Source: Priapulus caudatus
Lineage: Eukaryota; Priapulida; Priapulimorpha; Priapulimorphida; Priapulidae
Assembly: GCF_000485595.1 (NCBI RefSeq)
Contig: NW_014577201.1
Span: 126,482 to 190,481 of the forward strand
DNA length: 64,000 nucleotides
Direction: 5' to 3'
Below the pieces are notes generated by a model. The model searched no databases, was not told the origin of the DNA, and saw nothing but the letters and a program-made list of their open reading frames with translations. Shown in pieces: positions 1-11,109 of the stretch (its first letter is position 1; each line of letters starts with the position of its first letter). The position numbers and the translations under genes are program-made.

Positions 1-947
1 ATGGTGCCAGCGAGTCCCGAGCGAGTAGTTAATAGGAACTGGCACAAGGTCTGACCTCGTTTTCCCGTAGGAGAGAAAGAGGCTGCTGCCGCCGCCGCCG
101 CTGCTACCGCCACCATAGAAACCCGATTATCGCCTGCTCTCGTTCTATATTTGCTTCGCGCAGTCAGCGAGAAGCTGCGATTACAAGGCGCTGTGACACG
201 CGCAGGCCGCACGTCGCGAGATTACGCGACAGATAACGAGACAGCCGCGACGTCGACGGTGTGTCGGAACGACTTCCCACGTTAGCGACACCCGCCGCCG
301 CGCCCTCTACCGTCGCTGTGACGACGTCGGCAGACGGAGTTTTCAGCGGACGCGATGAGGATGCCACGTGAGAAAACTCGACTGCGTTGATCTCCGTGTT
401 GCGCTTAAACCCACCGGAGGCGCTTTTGTCGGCATAGCTGCCGCCCGCCTGCGCTGGTATGCGAACGTGAGCGAGCGTGTGTGTGTGCGCGCGCGTGAGT
501 GCGTGTGTGAAACCACACGCGTCACTTGGAACGGCTCGAGTAGGTGTGGACATCGAAAGCACGATCGACACGTTGTTCGCATACCCATGCCGCCGCGTGC
601 GCATAAGTAGTTATTAGCACGAGGCTACTACAGCGTACGTGCCTGCGCGTGCGTGCGTGCGTGCGTGCGTGCATGCGTGAACCTCAGCGTCGCTCGCTAA
701 TCGTGTGAATAAACATGCGCGTCGGTGTCGCCGCGTGCGGATAGCCTGCCGCGGAGGAGCGATGATGAGCGACATTGCTGCTGCTTCCGCAGAGCTGACG
801 TCGGTGAGCGAGCGTTGTAGGCCAGCGGCCTAACGTATACACAAACAACGATACACTCTATGGTATTTACAGCTCTGCAGTGTGGTATGCGCGGTTGTTT
901 ACCCGTGTGAGGACCATGTGTGCAGGTGGTTACGTGAATTCGACACC
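1..947 (+). promoter_or_regulatory. 5' flank and presumed 5'UTR of the Kv-beta gene
   Basis: This GC-rich stretch precedes the first coding exon at 948. It holds a CCG/GCC triplet run near 88-115, GT/CG-rich alternating tracts at about 476-516 and 640-676, and no long reading frame of convincing composition. The reading frame of the start codon at 948 is open upstream only back to a TAA at 831-833 and has no earlier ATG, so 948 is the first usable start. No TATA box or other core promoter motif could be assigned. Calling it promoter plus 5'UTR is inferred from position only. Confidence 0.35.
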
Positions 948-951
948 ATGA
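916..951 (+). other. Upstream ORF overlapping the Kv-beta start codon (ATGA overlap)
   Basis: An ATG at 916-918 opens an 11-codon frame ending in TGA at 949-951. It overlaps the proposed Kv-beta start codon (948-950) by four bases, in the arrangement ATGA. If the transcript begins upstream of 916, ribosomes could terminate exactly at the main start. Seen directly in sequence; whether it is transcribed is unknown. Confidence 0.35.
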
Positions 952-967
952 GTTTCATACAGTATAG
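948..967 (+). CDS. KCNAB: Kv-beta subunit, first coding exon (MSFIQY + split Arg)
   Basis: The exon reads MSFIQY plus two bases of an arginine codon and ends in a good donor (AG followed by GTAAGC). In Kv channel beta subunits the variable N-terminus joins the conserved core at a 'YRNLGKSGL' motif. Here QY(R) ends exactly where that motif would continue, and the split phase (two bases) is what the next exon would need. Kv-beta proteins are cytosolic tetramers with an aldo-keto reductase (AKR) fold that dock under Shaker-type channels and tune inactivation and trafficking. This is a short-N-terminus form; other first exons with an inactivation ball could lie outside the window. With only six full codons, the call rests on motif position, phase and donor. 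Confidence 0.5.
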
Positions 968-1010
968 GTAAGCTATAACTTTATATACTTTGTGTTGAGA
1001 GAGGCATAAA

Positions 1011-1148
1011 TTATTGACTTGTTTCTCTTTCTCTCATTTTACTTCCACCTTTCATAATCTCTCAGTCACCTTCTCCCTCAATCTCTGTCAATGTTTCTCT
1101 CTCTCTTACTCACACACGATTTCTTTCTTGCTTTCTCCCCCTTCTCTT

Positions 1149-1183
<35 letters not shown>

Positions 1184-1363
1184 CTTCCTCTCTTTCTCTT
1201 GCTTTCTCCCCTTTCTCTCTCGCAATTTCTCATTATCTCTCTCTCTTGCTTTCTACCCCTTCTCTCTCTCTCTCGCTCTCTCGCTATTTCTCTTTTTCTC
1301 TCTCTCTCCCTCTCTATCTCCCCCCCAACATCTCTCGCTCTCGCTATTTCTCTCCTGCCCTGC
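1011..1363. repeat. Pyrimidine-rich (CT/TTTCTC) low-complexity tract
   Basis: About 350 bases are almost pure C/T on the plus strand, with degenerate CTCTCT and TTTCTC repeats. The open frames here (Ser/Phe/Leu-rich on plus, Arg/Glu-rich on minus) are composition artefacts. Confidence 0.9.
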
Positions 1364-1795
1364 AGCGATTCCAACACATAACGTATCCTGTTCGGCTGCA
1401 ATAACGACGACGTATTACTCGTGATAGTTTCGTCGCAATTGCTGAGATAATCTTTGTACTCGTCCTCTCTCTCTGTACTCGTTTTTTTTACTCGAAATGC
1501 GTATTGCAGCCTCGATCGTTATGTTATATTTGTTTGTTTCTTTGCTGATGTTTTATTAAGATACGCCTCTCGAGCATGCCGTCACTGGCTCTATAATATA
1601 TAGTCACTGGCTATAAATAAATAAATATATATATATATATATAATATTTAGTCACTGGCTATATCAGCATGATATGGTGCTATATAGCTGCTGCTGTGTA
1701 GCATGCTGACTCTATAAATGCTGCTGTGTAGCTAGTCCGACCAGGCTGTGCGACGAATTGTCTATAGCTGTGCGACGGACTCTATATTGCTAGGG
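1364..1795. other. Intronic sequence without gene; AT-rich run
   Basis: No coding signal. It contains a short (AT)n run at about 1621-1645 and scattered partial copies of the minisatellite unit that follows (from about 1670), showing the edge of the array. Confidence 0.6.
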
Positions 1796-2376
1796 TATTC
1801 TAACCCTAGCAATACCGTTTCTTGGAGCTACTGTGTAGCATGCTGACTCTATAGCTGCTGCTGTGTAGCATACTGACTCTATAGCTGCTGCTGTGTAGCA
1901 TACTGACTTTATAGCTGCTGCTGTGTAGCATGCTGACTCTATAGCTGCTGCTGTGTAGCATGCTGGCTCTATAGCTGCTGCTGTGTAGCATACTGACTCG
2001 ATAGCTGCTGCTGTGTAGCATAATGGCTCTATAACTGCTGCTGTGTAGCATACTAGCTCTATAGCTGCTGCTGTGTAGCATGCTGACTCTATAGCTGCTG
2101 CTGTGTAGCATGCTGACTCTAGAGCTGCTGCTGTGTAGCATGCTGGCTCTATAGCTGCTGCTGTGTAGCATACTAGCTCTATAGCTGCTGCTGTGTAGCA
2201 TGCTGGCTCTATAGCTGCTGCTGTGTAGCATGCTGGCTCTGTAGCTGCTGCTGTGTAGCATGCTGACTCTATAGCTGCTGCTGTGTAGCATGCTGACTCT
2301 ATAGCTGCTGCTGTGTAGCATACTAGCTCTATAGCTGCTGCTGTGTAGCATGCTGGCTCTATAGCTCAGCATGCTC
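1796..2376. repeat. 30-bp minisatellite, about 19 copies
   Basis: Tandem units with a 30-base period carry the motif TGCTGCTGTGTAGCATGCTG followed by a variable RCTCTATAGC. Units differ at a few fixed positions (GCTGGCT, GCTGACT, ACTAGCT). Because 30 is a multiple of three and the minus strand lacks stops in two frames, a spurious 190-residue open frame arises with a ten-residue repeat (SSYRASMLHS). The left flank contains CTAGCAATACCGTTTCTTGG. Confidence 0.93.
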
Positions 2377-4561
2377 ACCAGCAGCAGTTATGAGAGGTAC
2401 AAGTATCTAACACAGCAGCAGGCTATAGAGGTCTTACAATGCTATACAGCAGCAGTATAGAGCAGCAATGTACACAGCTGCGTAGTTAATAGAGATCAGT
2501 ATGCTACACAGCCGCAGACTATTAGAGCCAGCATGGCTAATACAGCGGAGCAGCTTAGGAGCAGCATGCCACGAGCAGCTTGCATATACCGAAGCAGCAA
2601 TGCTATAAAGCAGGAGCTATAGAGTCTTCAGCATGCTACCAGTAGCAGGTCTAGTATAAGCCTAGTATTGGCGTACACAGCAGGCAGCTAAGGAAGGGCC
2701 AGCATACATAAACAGGGTCCAGCAGCTATGAGTCAGGCATGCTAGCACAGCACAGCTTATAATCAGAGTGCAGCATTGGGCTACACGCGCAGCAGCTACA
2801 TGGAGGGCCCAGCCTTGCTAACAGGAGGCAGACTATAGGAGCCAGCATGGCTACCACAGCAGCGAGCTTATAGAGCGTTAATGTATGCTGACAGCAGGGC
2901 AGCAGCTACTCATGAAGTCAGCGATGCTAGCACAGCAGCAGGCTAATAGAGTCAGGCAATGCTCACACAGCACAGCCTACAGAGCCAGATGCTGACACAG
3001 GGCACAGCTATAGAGCGAGCATGGCCTACACGCAGCAGCAGCTGATAGAGCTATGTGATGCGACACAGCAGGCAGCTATCAAGCAGTCAGCATGCTCACA
3101 CAGCAGGCAGCGTCGTAGAGCGGCAGTCTGCACGACAAGCAGCTAGTTGAGATCAGCATGCTAGACAGGGACAGCTATAGAGTCACATGCATAACAGCGC
3201 ACAGCTATCGGAGGAGCCAGGCGATGCTGACAGGCAGCATGCCGCAGTAACGAGGCAGCAGCTACACAGCCAGCAGGCCTTATAGAGCTGGAGTAGCACC
3301 AGCAAGCAGCTATAGGAGCCAGCATTGGTCACACAGGCAAGGCAGTTCTGAGAGTCAGCAAATGCTGATCAGCACAAGCAGCTAAGAGGTCAGCAGTTGC
3401 TACACAGGCACAGTCTATAGAGCTAGGGTATGCTACACTAGCGAGACGCGGTGTGTGTAGGCGACCATTAGAGGGAGGGCGCCTACACAGCGAGGTCGAG
3501 GTTAGTTCGTAGTGCAGTAAGTGGAGAACTACATGAGCGCCAGGCTAGGCATAGGCGATAGGGAGATGCGAAGGTCGAAGTGCTACTAGGACACGGCCGA
3601 GCAGCATAGGCGTGCGGGTGGCGAGATCGAGTGTCGTATGCATGCAGCGGAGCGTGGAACAGCTGATCTGGGTGAAGAGCGCGGAAGCCGCTAGAAAAAT
3701 AAAAAAAAAACACAATGCGAGGCAAGCTGATAGAGCGCAGTAATGCCTGACATCCAGCAGGCAGTTATAAGCAGTCCAGTATGACTACACAGCACAGCTG
3801 AATAGAGCGATATGCCTTAACACAGTAGCAGTTATAGATCAGCATCGCTACCAGCGCAGCTATACGAGCTAGCATGCTATAGCAGCAGCAGCTATAGAGC
3901 GCGCATGGCTACACAAGAACCGTATAGAGCCAGCCTGCGTACAACGAGCGAGCACTATAGAGTCAGCGATCCTTACAGCGAGCACGAGCCTATAAAGGTC
4001 AGTAGATCTATCACCGCACGCAGTCGGCAGATGGTACAGAGGGCAGGCGTGCCTACTTCGCAGTCAGGGCAGCTAATAGAGCTCAGCCTGCTACAGGTCA
4101 GCAGCAGCTATAGAGTCAGCAATCGCTAACAACAGGCAGGCCAGGCTATAGAGGCCAGTATGCTACCGCAGCAGTTAATGAGAGTCTAGTAGGTGCTACA
4201 CAGCGAGCAGGCTATAAGGGCCAGTAATATACACAGCGCAGTTATAGAGTCAGCATGGCTTACCCAGCAGCAGCTATAGAGCTAGCATGCTATACAGCAG
4301 CAGCTATAGAGCCAGCATGCTACACAGCAGCAGTTACATAGAGCCATGCCTGCTACACAGGCAGCAGCTGATAGAGTCAGGCATGGCTATAGCAGCTAGC
4401 AGCTATAGAAAAGTCCAGTATGCACACGGCAGCATGCTATAGAGTCAGTACTGTCTGACACTAGCAGGCCGAAGCTATAGAGCCTCAGGCATGACTATCA
4501 CAGTAGCTCCAAGAAACGGTATTGCTACGGGTTAGGAATACCCTAGGGCATATAGTAGTCG
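2377..4561. repeat. Inverted, indel-rich copy of the 30-bp minisatellite and its left flank
   Basis: From about 2380 the same 30-base unit appears as its reverse complement (CAGCTATAGAGCCAGCATGC and variants), with insertions and deletions in nearly every unit. At 4505-4550 the reverse complement of the unique left flank (1786-1830) follows, so this block folds back on 1786-2376. It is longer than the forward block, so the true array probably exceeds 2 kb. A non-repeat insert at about 3435-3720 is of unknown origin. Most likely a fold-back or uncorrected long read used to fill a gap. Confidence 0.8.
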
Positions 4562-4586
4562 NNNNNNNNNNNNNNNNNNNNNNNNN
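4562..4586. other. Assembly gap (25 N)
   Basis: A run of 25 Ns separates the inverted noisy minisatellite block from a clean forward block. Confidence 0.99.
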
Positions 4587-4908
4587 ACTCTATAGCTGCT
4601 GCTGTATAGCATGCTGGCTCTATAACTGCAGCTGTGTAGCATGCTGGCTCTATAGCTGCTGCTGTATAGCATGCTAGCTCTATAGCTGCTGCTGTGTAGC
4701 ATACTGACTCTATAACTGCTGCTGTGTAGCATGCTGACTCTATAGCTGCTGCTGTGTAGCATGCTGACTCTATAACTGCTGCTGTGTAGCATACTGGCTC
4801 TATAACTGCTGCTGTGTAGCATGCTAGCTCTATAGCTGCTGCTGTGTAGCATACTGGCTCTATAACTGCTGCTGTGTAGCATGCTAGCTCTATAGCTGCT
4901 GCTGTATA
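4587..4908. repeat. 30-bp minisatellite, right end of array
   Basis: About ten clean units of the same 30-base repeat in the same orientation as 1796-2376, ending in unique sequence near 4908. It gives the right edge of the real array. Confidence 0.93.
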
Positions 4909-5542
4909 GGCACTGAGCGGAGCGTAAACTCGGCAGAAAATAAACGCAACCAAGGGTTTTTCGCATGCAACTATAGCCGTTGGTGTGGTAATCCGTATAT
5001 ATAGCGCGACGATGTATCCAATTTTACGTTACATGCGCTGCGCAGATATATTCACGCGCTTTTATTCAAAATCTTCTCGATTTAACTTCGCTGAAATTAG
5101 GTTGCCTATTTGCGTGGACATGTTTCTAATATATCGTGGTGTGTATCTGCGACAGTGACAAGTGGTAGCAAGATTACAGCTGCAGCCTTTCTTCTGGCCA
5201 TCGCGTCGTATATGTAGAGAATACTGCTGCTGATTTGTTTTGCTATATTATATATACAGTAATACGCTAATAATAAGAACACAATTTTAAAATTTATTAG
5301 GAATTTTCCAGGTAGTATACAGAATATATTTATAAGAATTATAGCGCAACTAGCTAATGTTCTTCCCCATTAGACTACAACTTCACTTGGTTCATGTGCG
5401 CAAAATAATGTAAAAAATTTCACCGAGTTAAAGAAATCGATATAGGCCTACTAAAAATTCGACTCGACAGTGTCCCGGGTAGTACAGTGAACAATAGCTG
5501 ACCTGAGGCGAATCCCTGACGGAGGAAATCCTATAACGTACT
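4909..5542. other. Non-coding; possible 3' end of the minus-strand gene
   Basis: AT-rich sequence without coding signal. A minus-strand AATAAA (plus-strand TTTATT, 5293-5298) lies about 245 bases beyond the stop of the minus-strand gene at 5543 and could be its polyadenylation signal. Confidence 0.4.
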
Positions 5543-6155
5543 CTAGCTGCGGTACAGGGGAGCATAGAACCGGCCGGCTGGTGTTAAAGGAATGGAAAAT
5601 GGCAGGCCACCAATATTCAGCAGCGATTCGAAATATCGCGTGCGCCCATAGGGGGCGGGGTCGGCAGCGGAAAGGATGGTGTCTCTACGGGCCGGTACGA
5701 GAGCGACGCTATTAAAGACGACTGGGCTAATTCGTTGCATTCTTTCGAGTACTCCATTTCCGCTTCTTCTCGCGCTCAAGATTGGCTCAGACTCAAATGA
5801 TGTCGTCGGTACAGTCCGCTCGTTGGCGTCAGATGCCATCCGCATAGCGGCATCTAACGCATTCCCAAAGCTGAAATTCTCAATTCCCACGTACGATGGC
5901 GCGAAGTTCGATATTCCGTATGCAGATGGGTCGAAGTTGGCGAAGTTGCGCACAAAATCGGCCTGCGTTTCCGGTGTGTATGAACTTCCGGTGTTGAATT
6001 GGCCCAGGGCGGGAAACCGTGATCCCCGCTCGGTTTGCTGGTAGTCGTCGGTGCGGTACGGGAACACAGAGAACTGTCGATTGCTGTTGGTAGTGCACTG
6101 CGCTTCGTTCGACAGAAATAGCACAATGGTTGCTATCAGGAATGGAATCTGCTGC
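5543..6155 (-). CDS. Putative secreted protein, last coding exon (203 residues visible)
   Basis: Read on the minus strand, a polypyrimidine-TTTTAG acceptor at 6156-6157 opens an exon coding for QQIPFLIATIVLFLSNEAQC and then about 183 residues to a TAG stop. The first twenty residues form a hydrophobic signal peptide with likely cleavage after Ala-Gln-Cys; the initiating Met must lie in an upstream exon that I could not identify. The mature part is Asn/Phe/Ser-rich with no recognised domain. Two dibasic sites (SARR, VPARR) and two Gly-Arg sites (PAPYGR, TPAGR) are compatible with prohormone cleavage and C-terminal amidation, so a peptide precursor is possible but unproven. It sits inside the first intron of the Kv-beta gene, on the opposite strand. 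Other frames across the exon are also partly open, which tempers confidence. Confidence 0.5.
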
Positions 6156-7117
6156 CTAAAAACAAATGCACAGATGGTTCAATGCGAGAATGTCAATATT
6201 CACGAAATCTTGTAGAATCTACTATCAGTATGTTCAAGAGTTAGAAATATGTGTGGCGGATATAGAAACAGAATCATTATCATCATGTATTTCTGCTCCA
6301 TTGCCACGCAGCACGGGCACACGTCCCGACAAGACTTAGGCTGAGTGATTGCGAGCTTTATTTCTCATCGACTGTCTTTTTCCCAAACTAACAATCCTAC
6401 ATGTCATGGTACTAACACGAGCAGTTTTCTTTTTCCTGCATCAACTTGATGGTGTAGCATTCTCCCGAGCTAAGTCTAACAATAGCATGCCTAGTAACTA
6501 TATACCCGCGGATATTATAGTTGTCTAGAACTTGGTAACATTGTTGCTGCGAAACAGAAACCGTAACTGTTAATATGGGTATAGTGTTAGAAAACAGACA
6601 CTACCCATTTCTGAGAACGGTCATTGTTAGAATTAAGAGATTCATTGTATTTGATATCTAATATAACCAACGAATATAGTTTTAATAACATTTCGTAGCG
6701 TGTCCCATTGCGACAAATTATACGTCTAATCAGAGTGTTTGGGAGAGCAATAATAAATTTAACTATTAATCATAATCAATGGTATAGAAACCACACGCTT
6801 CGGTCAAACATATTTTGGTTATATTCACACGAAAACTGTTATATAATTCGCATTCCCCTAGAACCGAACGACAAGAAACTGACTAACTAACTACGCAATT
6901 ACACGAATAAAGAAATACTCCTAATAGCTATAATCATACATTTACACCGCAGCGTTTCGTAGCGTCTTACTAGCGTCTTACGTAGCGTCTTACAATAATT
7001 ATACATCGCCTGCATGTTCGAAACTTACCGCCACGCATTCACACGAACCGAGATAAAACGCGGATGAAGTGAAATAGATTGGCGCCGTCTGCTGCGAGTA
7101 GAAAACTACATCGCCCA
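6156..7117. other. AT-rich non-coding sequence
   Basis: No gene or repeat recognised apart from a short triplicated GTAGCGTCTTAC motif near 6955-6995. The first exon of the minus-strand secreted-protein gene should lie here or further right. A start-like ATG-CGT-GGC before a GTAAGT donor near 7025-7045 (minus strand) has the wrong phase for the 6155 acceptor. Confidence 0.4.
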
Positions 7118-7334
7118 GGGGCCCGTTGTCAGAAACAAAATTAGTCTTAGCATTAGTCTTAACATTAACTTTTTCTTTTCGACCGTTGACAGAAACGCTG
7201 CGAAGTTACGAGAATGAAAAATCGTAGCAGATTTCCTCATAACAATACGAAACAAAGTGATGTCGACGGTCTAGGAGAAATTGTTAATGTTAAGACTATT
7301 GTTAAGACTAATTTTGTTTCTGACAACGGGCCCC
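7118..7334. mobile_element. MITE-like element, 217 bp, about 50-bp terminal inverted repeats
   Basis: The ends are inverted repeats starting GGGGCCCGTTGTCAGAAAC on both sides and continuing for about 50 bases through AAAATTAGTCTTA-type sequence with only a few mismatches. The short unique centre has no coding capacity. This is the shape of a non-autonomous DNA transposon. No clear target-site duplication was seen, so the superfamily is left open. Confidence 0.75.
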
Positions 7335-7859
7335 AGGTTTCTATCGGCACCGACCGACAATTATTTAAGTCAGTGCACTGCGCGCCGCACCTCTCGTATG
7401 AGATATATCCACGACCTTCACACCGACATTACACCTACCCTCGCACGTAAGTCATGGCGACGTCGAAGCAATGTTCCGTTCTTTGTTTCGCACTATAGCA
7501 GTCACTTACTAACACTACACTGTTTAACCCAACACTGTTTAACACTACACTACACTGTTTAACCGCGCAGTAACAGCTCCTCTCTCAGCGCCGGATCACT
7601 TTGCTCTAGCACAAATTAGAGAAGACTTGCGTCTTTTTTTCGCCGCACCTGGGCAAAACCGGCTGTCTACGGTTCGGCTAGCTTTCCTTGGCCTAAAAAT
7701 ATCATGAGCGCCGTGATTGGTAGCGATTTGATTGCTACCATAAAGGGATAATTAAAGCGGGCCCCCTGTGGGCGTCCGGAGGCATTATAGGTCTCGCTCG
7801 TTGTCTCGTATGTGTCGTCTCTGACACCGGCCTCTGAAGCGCAAGCTGTGTGCACAGAC
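7335..7859. other. Non-coding, short direct repeats
   Basis: No gene recognised. Repeats of ACTACACTGTTTAAC and ACACTGTTTAAC occur at about 7510-7565. Confidence 0.4.
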
Positions 7860-8117
7860 ACTTGGGTCGTTTTAATAATAAAATGGGAGTAAATAAAGAG
7901 AAATTATACTTCCAAAGTCCTGTCTATTTACTCTCTTTTGGCTATTATTTGTAATACTTTGGCGCGCGTGCGGCGAGACTGTATGTTGCAGAGGAGCATT
8001 TAAACGGAGTTTACGTGAAATTATTAGTCTATAGAGAATCCATAAAACATTAGGACTTTGATAGTAAATGTAATTTGTGATTATTTGCAATTATTTTATT
8101 CTTGAAACGACCCAAGT
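7860..8117. mobile_element. MITE-like element, about 258 bp, dispersed family
   Basis: Ends are inverted repeats of ACTTGGGTCGTTT followed by an A/T-rich AATAAAAT block (left 7860-7886, right about 8090-8117). The interior shares a stretch around GTTGCAGAGGAGCATTTAAAC and a CACGTAAA-type flank, in inverted orientation, with about 17885-18060. This marks a family with at least two dispersed members here. Confidence 0.7.
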
Positions 8118-9354
8118 ACCTGCGACTGTGAGGGTAATGTGGAGTGACGGCTCTGCTGCCGCCCGTGCATGCATCTAATTAACAACGATGCCGGATTTTC
8201 ACATTAAGACTTATCGGGGGAGACAATGTAATTATCAATACAAAGGCAGCCTCACCTTTCCACGCTTGCCAACGTCGTAGTTAACACGCCAAAATATTAT
8301 AACATATACGAGGCTAAACTGTAATTATCGCTGCAAACGACAAAGGGTATGGAAATACCGATAGCAAATGCTTCGGATATATCTGTGTTATCCCTGTACG
8401 ATGCGTCCATAGATCCAATTGAAAGAATCCAAGAAAGAAAAACACAATATAGGAATGAAACCGTAAAGCGTTTTATGTCAATGTATTCATGCGCTACAGT
8501 CTGAAAGGACGAGGCTGCTGTGAAAAGCGAGCTTTAGAAATAAGATGTCGCGCCAAGCACGCAAACGCTCGCTTACTAATACGGTCGCTTAGTGAATACG
8601 TTCACTTTCCCGCCGAAGGGGTTGCTGGCCGGTGGATTCTCATCTTGCGCACGCGTGCACCACAGCGACCGAACGAATTATTCGGCTCTCTCGCTTCAAT
8701 GAAGGATATTTCCTAGTGATGACAATCAAACCAAGGATTTTTTAGATCGCAATATTGTCACCTGGTTGTTACTGGCGTGGTTTTTCTCACCTGACGCGCT
8801 GTTACGCGAGCGGACACTCAATGTTAATCACTGTAGAGCTCTCCCTATCATGCATCCATTACGGCGCGACTGTGTAGACAACCTACATTTGCGGCCGGGT
8901 TACGAAATTTCACCTGCCGAAATTCAGTGGAAAATGGAGCAAAACTCTCGCAAAGACACCAAAACGACGCAGACGTTTGTTTAATCCATTCGCGATAACT
9001 TTAGTTTACTGCGGGCGGTGGACCACCAACTATTTTAAGGACATAATTATGTTCGATCACCCGCCTCTAGCCAGGAATGCGCGAGCACGGATCATTAGCA
9101 CAGCGCATAGGGGAGAACAGCGGCGCAAGAATGCGCTAGTTCCTCACCGTACATAATATATCATTTTGCTGTAACTGTAAGAGCACTTTTTGTCTCCAGT
9201 CCCCCCGCATTCGATTACCTCTGAATCGTTACTGTTCTGTAGCCGCGCTGACGTGTATTTGTTGAATAATTAGCGAAGGTGAATTTCTATATGAGCTTAG
9301 CAATTGTGTGTCATAGTTCCGAAATAACAGCAACCGCCCCAAACGCGCTTCTAG
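8118..9354. other. Intronic sequence, nothing recognised
   Basis: Open frames of up to 75 codons occur on the plus strand but lack splice context, family motifs or compositional support. Confidence 0.4.
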
Positions 9355-9450
9355 ACAAACACGCGCGCACTCACGCACACACTTACATACGCACGCAGGC
9401 ACACACGCACACACATACGCACACACGCACACACGCATGCGTACACACGT
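9355..9450. repeat. (CA)n/(ACACGC)n microsatellite
   Basis: Imperfect CACACG/CACATACG alternation over about 95 bases. Confidence 0.9.
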
Positions 9451-10905
9451 CATGAAATACGCACTATACACAGCACGCATTACGCGGTGCGGGTACACAT
9501 TTATGCTTGCATACTAGGAAGCCTCTTAGTCTAACAAACGATTAAAGGCAATATTTTTAGTAATCCTGCTTTCGCAAAATACTCTAGATCGCATCAAATG
9601 CTGACAGGCTTTGAATTCTCGTTAGCATTTTATTTGTCGCTAAATATTTCGCACGCCACTAATGGCGCTGTTCTGTATTCTGTAGTTTACTATTGACCGA
9701 TGTATTTGTGCCGAGAATATTACAGAACTCATTCAACCCCCAGGCGCTTGCTATACGGTTTACAGTCGCAGCTCAACTGCGTTGACACATTGACAGATAG
9801 ACGTCACAGAACTGTGGCTACCGTTAGACTGTGTGCATCGAAGTTGTCACGCTTACCAAACCTGGCAAGCCGACTATAGCATGACAACGATGAATACATG
9901 TCGATGATAGACTGGCGATTCTATTGCTGGCTAAATATATAGAACGCCAGCAACTATACTGAATAAGTCATGTAATGAGTAAATATTCTCTAAGAGATTT
10001 ATTTTTTAGATGTTATGTACTCCTGGACGTATTATTGGAATTACTTGGGACACTTAGCTACTATCTAATCATCTGATCAAACACTGTGAATATTAGGGAG
10101 AAACCAGTAGATTTGCATTTACTCTGATCGGTACTAAGTCTCGCCTGCCTCGATCACTGTGGAGTGTTGATAAAACTTTATAGATGCGTGCGCATGTATA
10201 TACAATTTGATCCCATCCCGCGATCAGCGCATATAAATAATGACGGAACGAAAGGGCGAAAGGAAGAAAATAAATTATAACTAATAAAAAAAATACATTT
10301 TATTTAAACAATGATATTACATTTTAGTATTCAATGTCTTCCTTCCGATTCTACCGGGGAGACAATTTTCTACTTCCTCGTATAATTTTCTTAGTTATGG
10401 TTTAGTATCTCTACCTAACTATCCTAATGTATTCATGCCATAGAACGTGTACTTTCAGCATTATAAGCGAATCGATTATACTTTGCATATTTCTGAACTG
10501 TATAGCTATTAAGAAGTTAATGCGCGAAGAAACGCTAACGAATATGAATGGGGTTTTAGTAGTTAAATCATGTAGACTGTTCCTTAGCTAAATAGAATTA
10601 GGAAAGTCGATAAACGTCCAAATTCATGACGTGTTCCAAGTCGACTGTATTACTAATTAGACGAAAGCCCTAGGGAGGGCCCAAAATGTGATTGGTTGGG
10701 TTCAGACGTCTTTTTGCCTCGCGGAAAAACAGCTGAAAGACTCTCCGTGTCAGACAAAATCAAGCTAAAATCAATATACGAATATAGAGTCGAAATTAGG
10801 TGTCTTTTGATGTTATATTACACGTTTTTAGTTAACGGGTTCATATAGTATTATGACAGTAATGAATGTTTATATAGCCTGGGAAACTTTTTTCCCTAAA
10901 ATTCA
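9451..10905. other. Intronic sequence, nothing firmly recognised
   Basis: AT-rich, no convincing gene. The missing second Kv-beta exon (family segment NLGKSGLRVSCLGL) should lie between 968 and 11110. A weak look-alike near 10588-10640 is listed among the rejected observations. Confidence 0.4.
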
Positions 10906-10907
10906 AC

Positions 10908-10963
<56 letters not shown>

Positions 10964-11040
10964 GTATGTATGTACCCTATTATCTAGTCCTGATATATAT
11001 AGTATATATATACTATCAGTATATATATATTATATAGTGA
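10908..11040. repeat. (CT)n microsatellite followed by AT-rich inverted run
   Basis: About 25 uninterrupted CT units at 10911-10960, then TATATA blocks to about 11035 that can fold on themselves. Confidence 0.92.
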
Positions 11041-11109
11041 CATCAAGATAAATTCATGTTGATATTGGATTTGTTAGGAACGCTTGTGATGCGATTAAGG
11101 ATTTCCAAG

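Noticed and set aside
1806-2378. 190-residue minus-strand open frame with a ten-residue repeat
   Set aside because: Pure product of a 30-bp tandem array; no splice or start context.
7025-7045. Candidate start exon (ATG CGT GGC before GTAAGT, minus strand) for the secreted protein
   Set aside because: Splice phase does not match the acceptor at 6155.
10588-10640. Possible missing Kv-beta exon (GAATTAGGAAAGTCG resembles NLGKS)
   Set aside because: Needs two or more indels, loses the family pattern after GKS and lacks a convincing donor.
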